The notes under the pieces are model-generated. The model was given only the letters and a program-made list of their open reading frames with translations, did no database searches and had not been told where the DNA came from. A DNA stretch of 64,000 nucleotides. Origin: Amycolatopsis nigrescens CSC17Ta-90. GTDB taxonomy: Bacteria > Actinomycetota > Actinomycetes > Mycobacteriales > Pseudonocardiaceae. This document shows positions 61,744 to 64,000 of this stretch, in pieces. The translations under genes and the position numbers were made by a program. Numbering within the stretch: the first letter of the stretch is position 1; each line of letters opens with the position of its first letter. The stretch spans positions 3,113,501 to 3,177,500 of the forward strand of contig NZ_ARVW01000001.1 of the NCBI RefSeq assembly GCF_000384315.1. Direction: 5' to 3'.

Positions 61744-61828
61744 CTCTATCAACACCACACACTCTCTCTCCCGTGATGGTTCACGGGTGGTGTGGTGTTT
61801 CAGAGCTGTAGAGCGGATGCGTAGCATG

Positions 61829-64000
<2,172 letters not shown>

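Overview
The window is high-GC actinobacterial chromosome. The mce import operon, an IdeR-type iron box, STAND/TPR and Scr1-type regulators, several FadD and monooxygenase genes and the codon style point to Pseudonocardiaceae, most likely Amycolatopsis or a close relative (inference; no 16S is present). The right end carries the 3' part of a ribosomal RNA operon on the minus strand. I saw no insertion sequence, prophage, CRISPR array or tRNA.

Layout. (1) 1-5602, all minus: an unusual proteolysis locus with a cytosolic papain-type (C1) peptidase, a GWEPY-repeat protein sharing its C-terminal domain, a chagasin-type (I42) cysteine-peptidase inhibitor, an ECF sigma factor, a small beta-domain protein coupled to it, and a TPR-CHAT (caspase-like) protein that runs off the left edge. 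This is the best candidate for an undescribed system. (2) 5834-9004: GbsR/MarR regulator divergent from a two-gene ABC exporter. (3) 9116-14683: Scr1-like XRE regulator with two small divergent genes, a lipoprotein, a small membrane protein, and an SNF2 helicase / SWIM zinc-finger pair. (4) 14871-21531: STAND NTPase with seven 40-residue TPRs, MFS exporter, aldehyde dehydrogenase, LuxR regulator. (5) 21536-25552: ferric-siderophore ABC importer with an iron box. (6) 25596-30682: TetR regulator, membrane hydrolase, PPOX-type flavoenzyme, then an alkylation-damage island (ECF sigma, MGMT with a C-terminal Ada zinc domain, unknown gene, AlkB, and a convergent 2OG oxygenase). (7) 30726-45392: lipid metabolism with two acyl-CoA synthetases, lipases, TetR regulators, SDRs, two BVMO-like flavoproteins and an AurF-like diiron protein. 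(8) 45679-54557: a complete mce operon (two YrbE permeases, MceA-F, one Mce-associated protein), followed by a methyltransferase and a small membrane protein. (9) 55615-61499: secreted hydrolase, secreted Ig-like protein, PadR/VOC/HTH_42 cluster, SRPBCC protein, TPR protein, and a MerR regulator fused to sliding-clamp domains. (10) 61560-64000: terminator, 5S rRNA and partial 23S rRNA.

Regulatory structure is unusually readable. Two operator families link separate genes: GATACC-N3-GGTATC sits before the fadD/tetR pair and before the AurF-like gene, and GGAATGA-N4-TCATTCC sits before an alpha/beta hydrolase and before the mce operon. Three families of long intergenic inverted repeats recur, mostly at gene ends, and a fourth repeat combines a DnaA-box-like 9-mer with a GC-rich core.

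Many adjacent genes overlap by 1 or 4 bases (TGATG, ATGA, GTGA), so the operons proposed here rest on direct sequence evidence as well as on shared strand.
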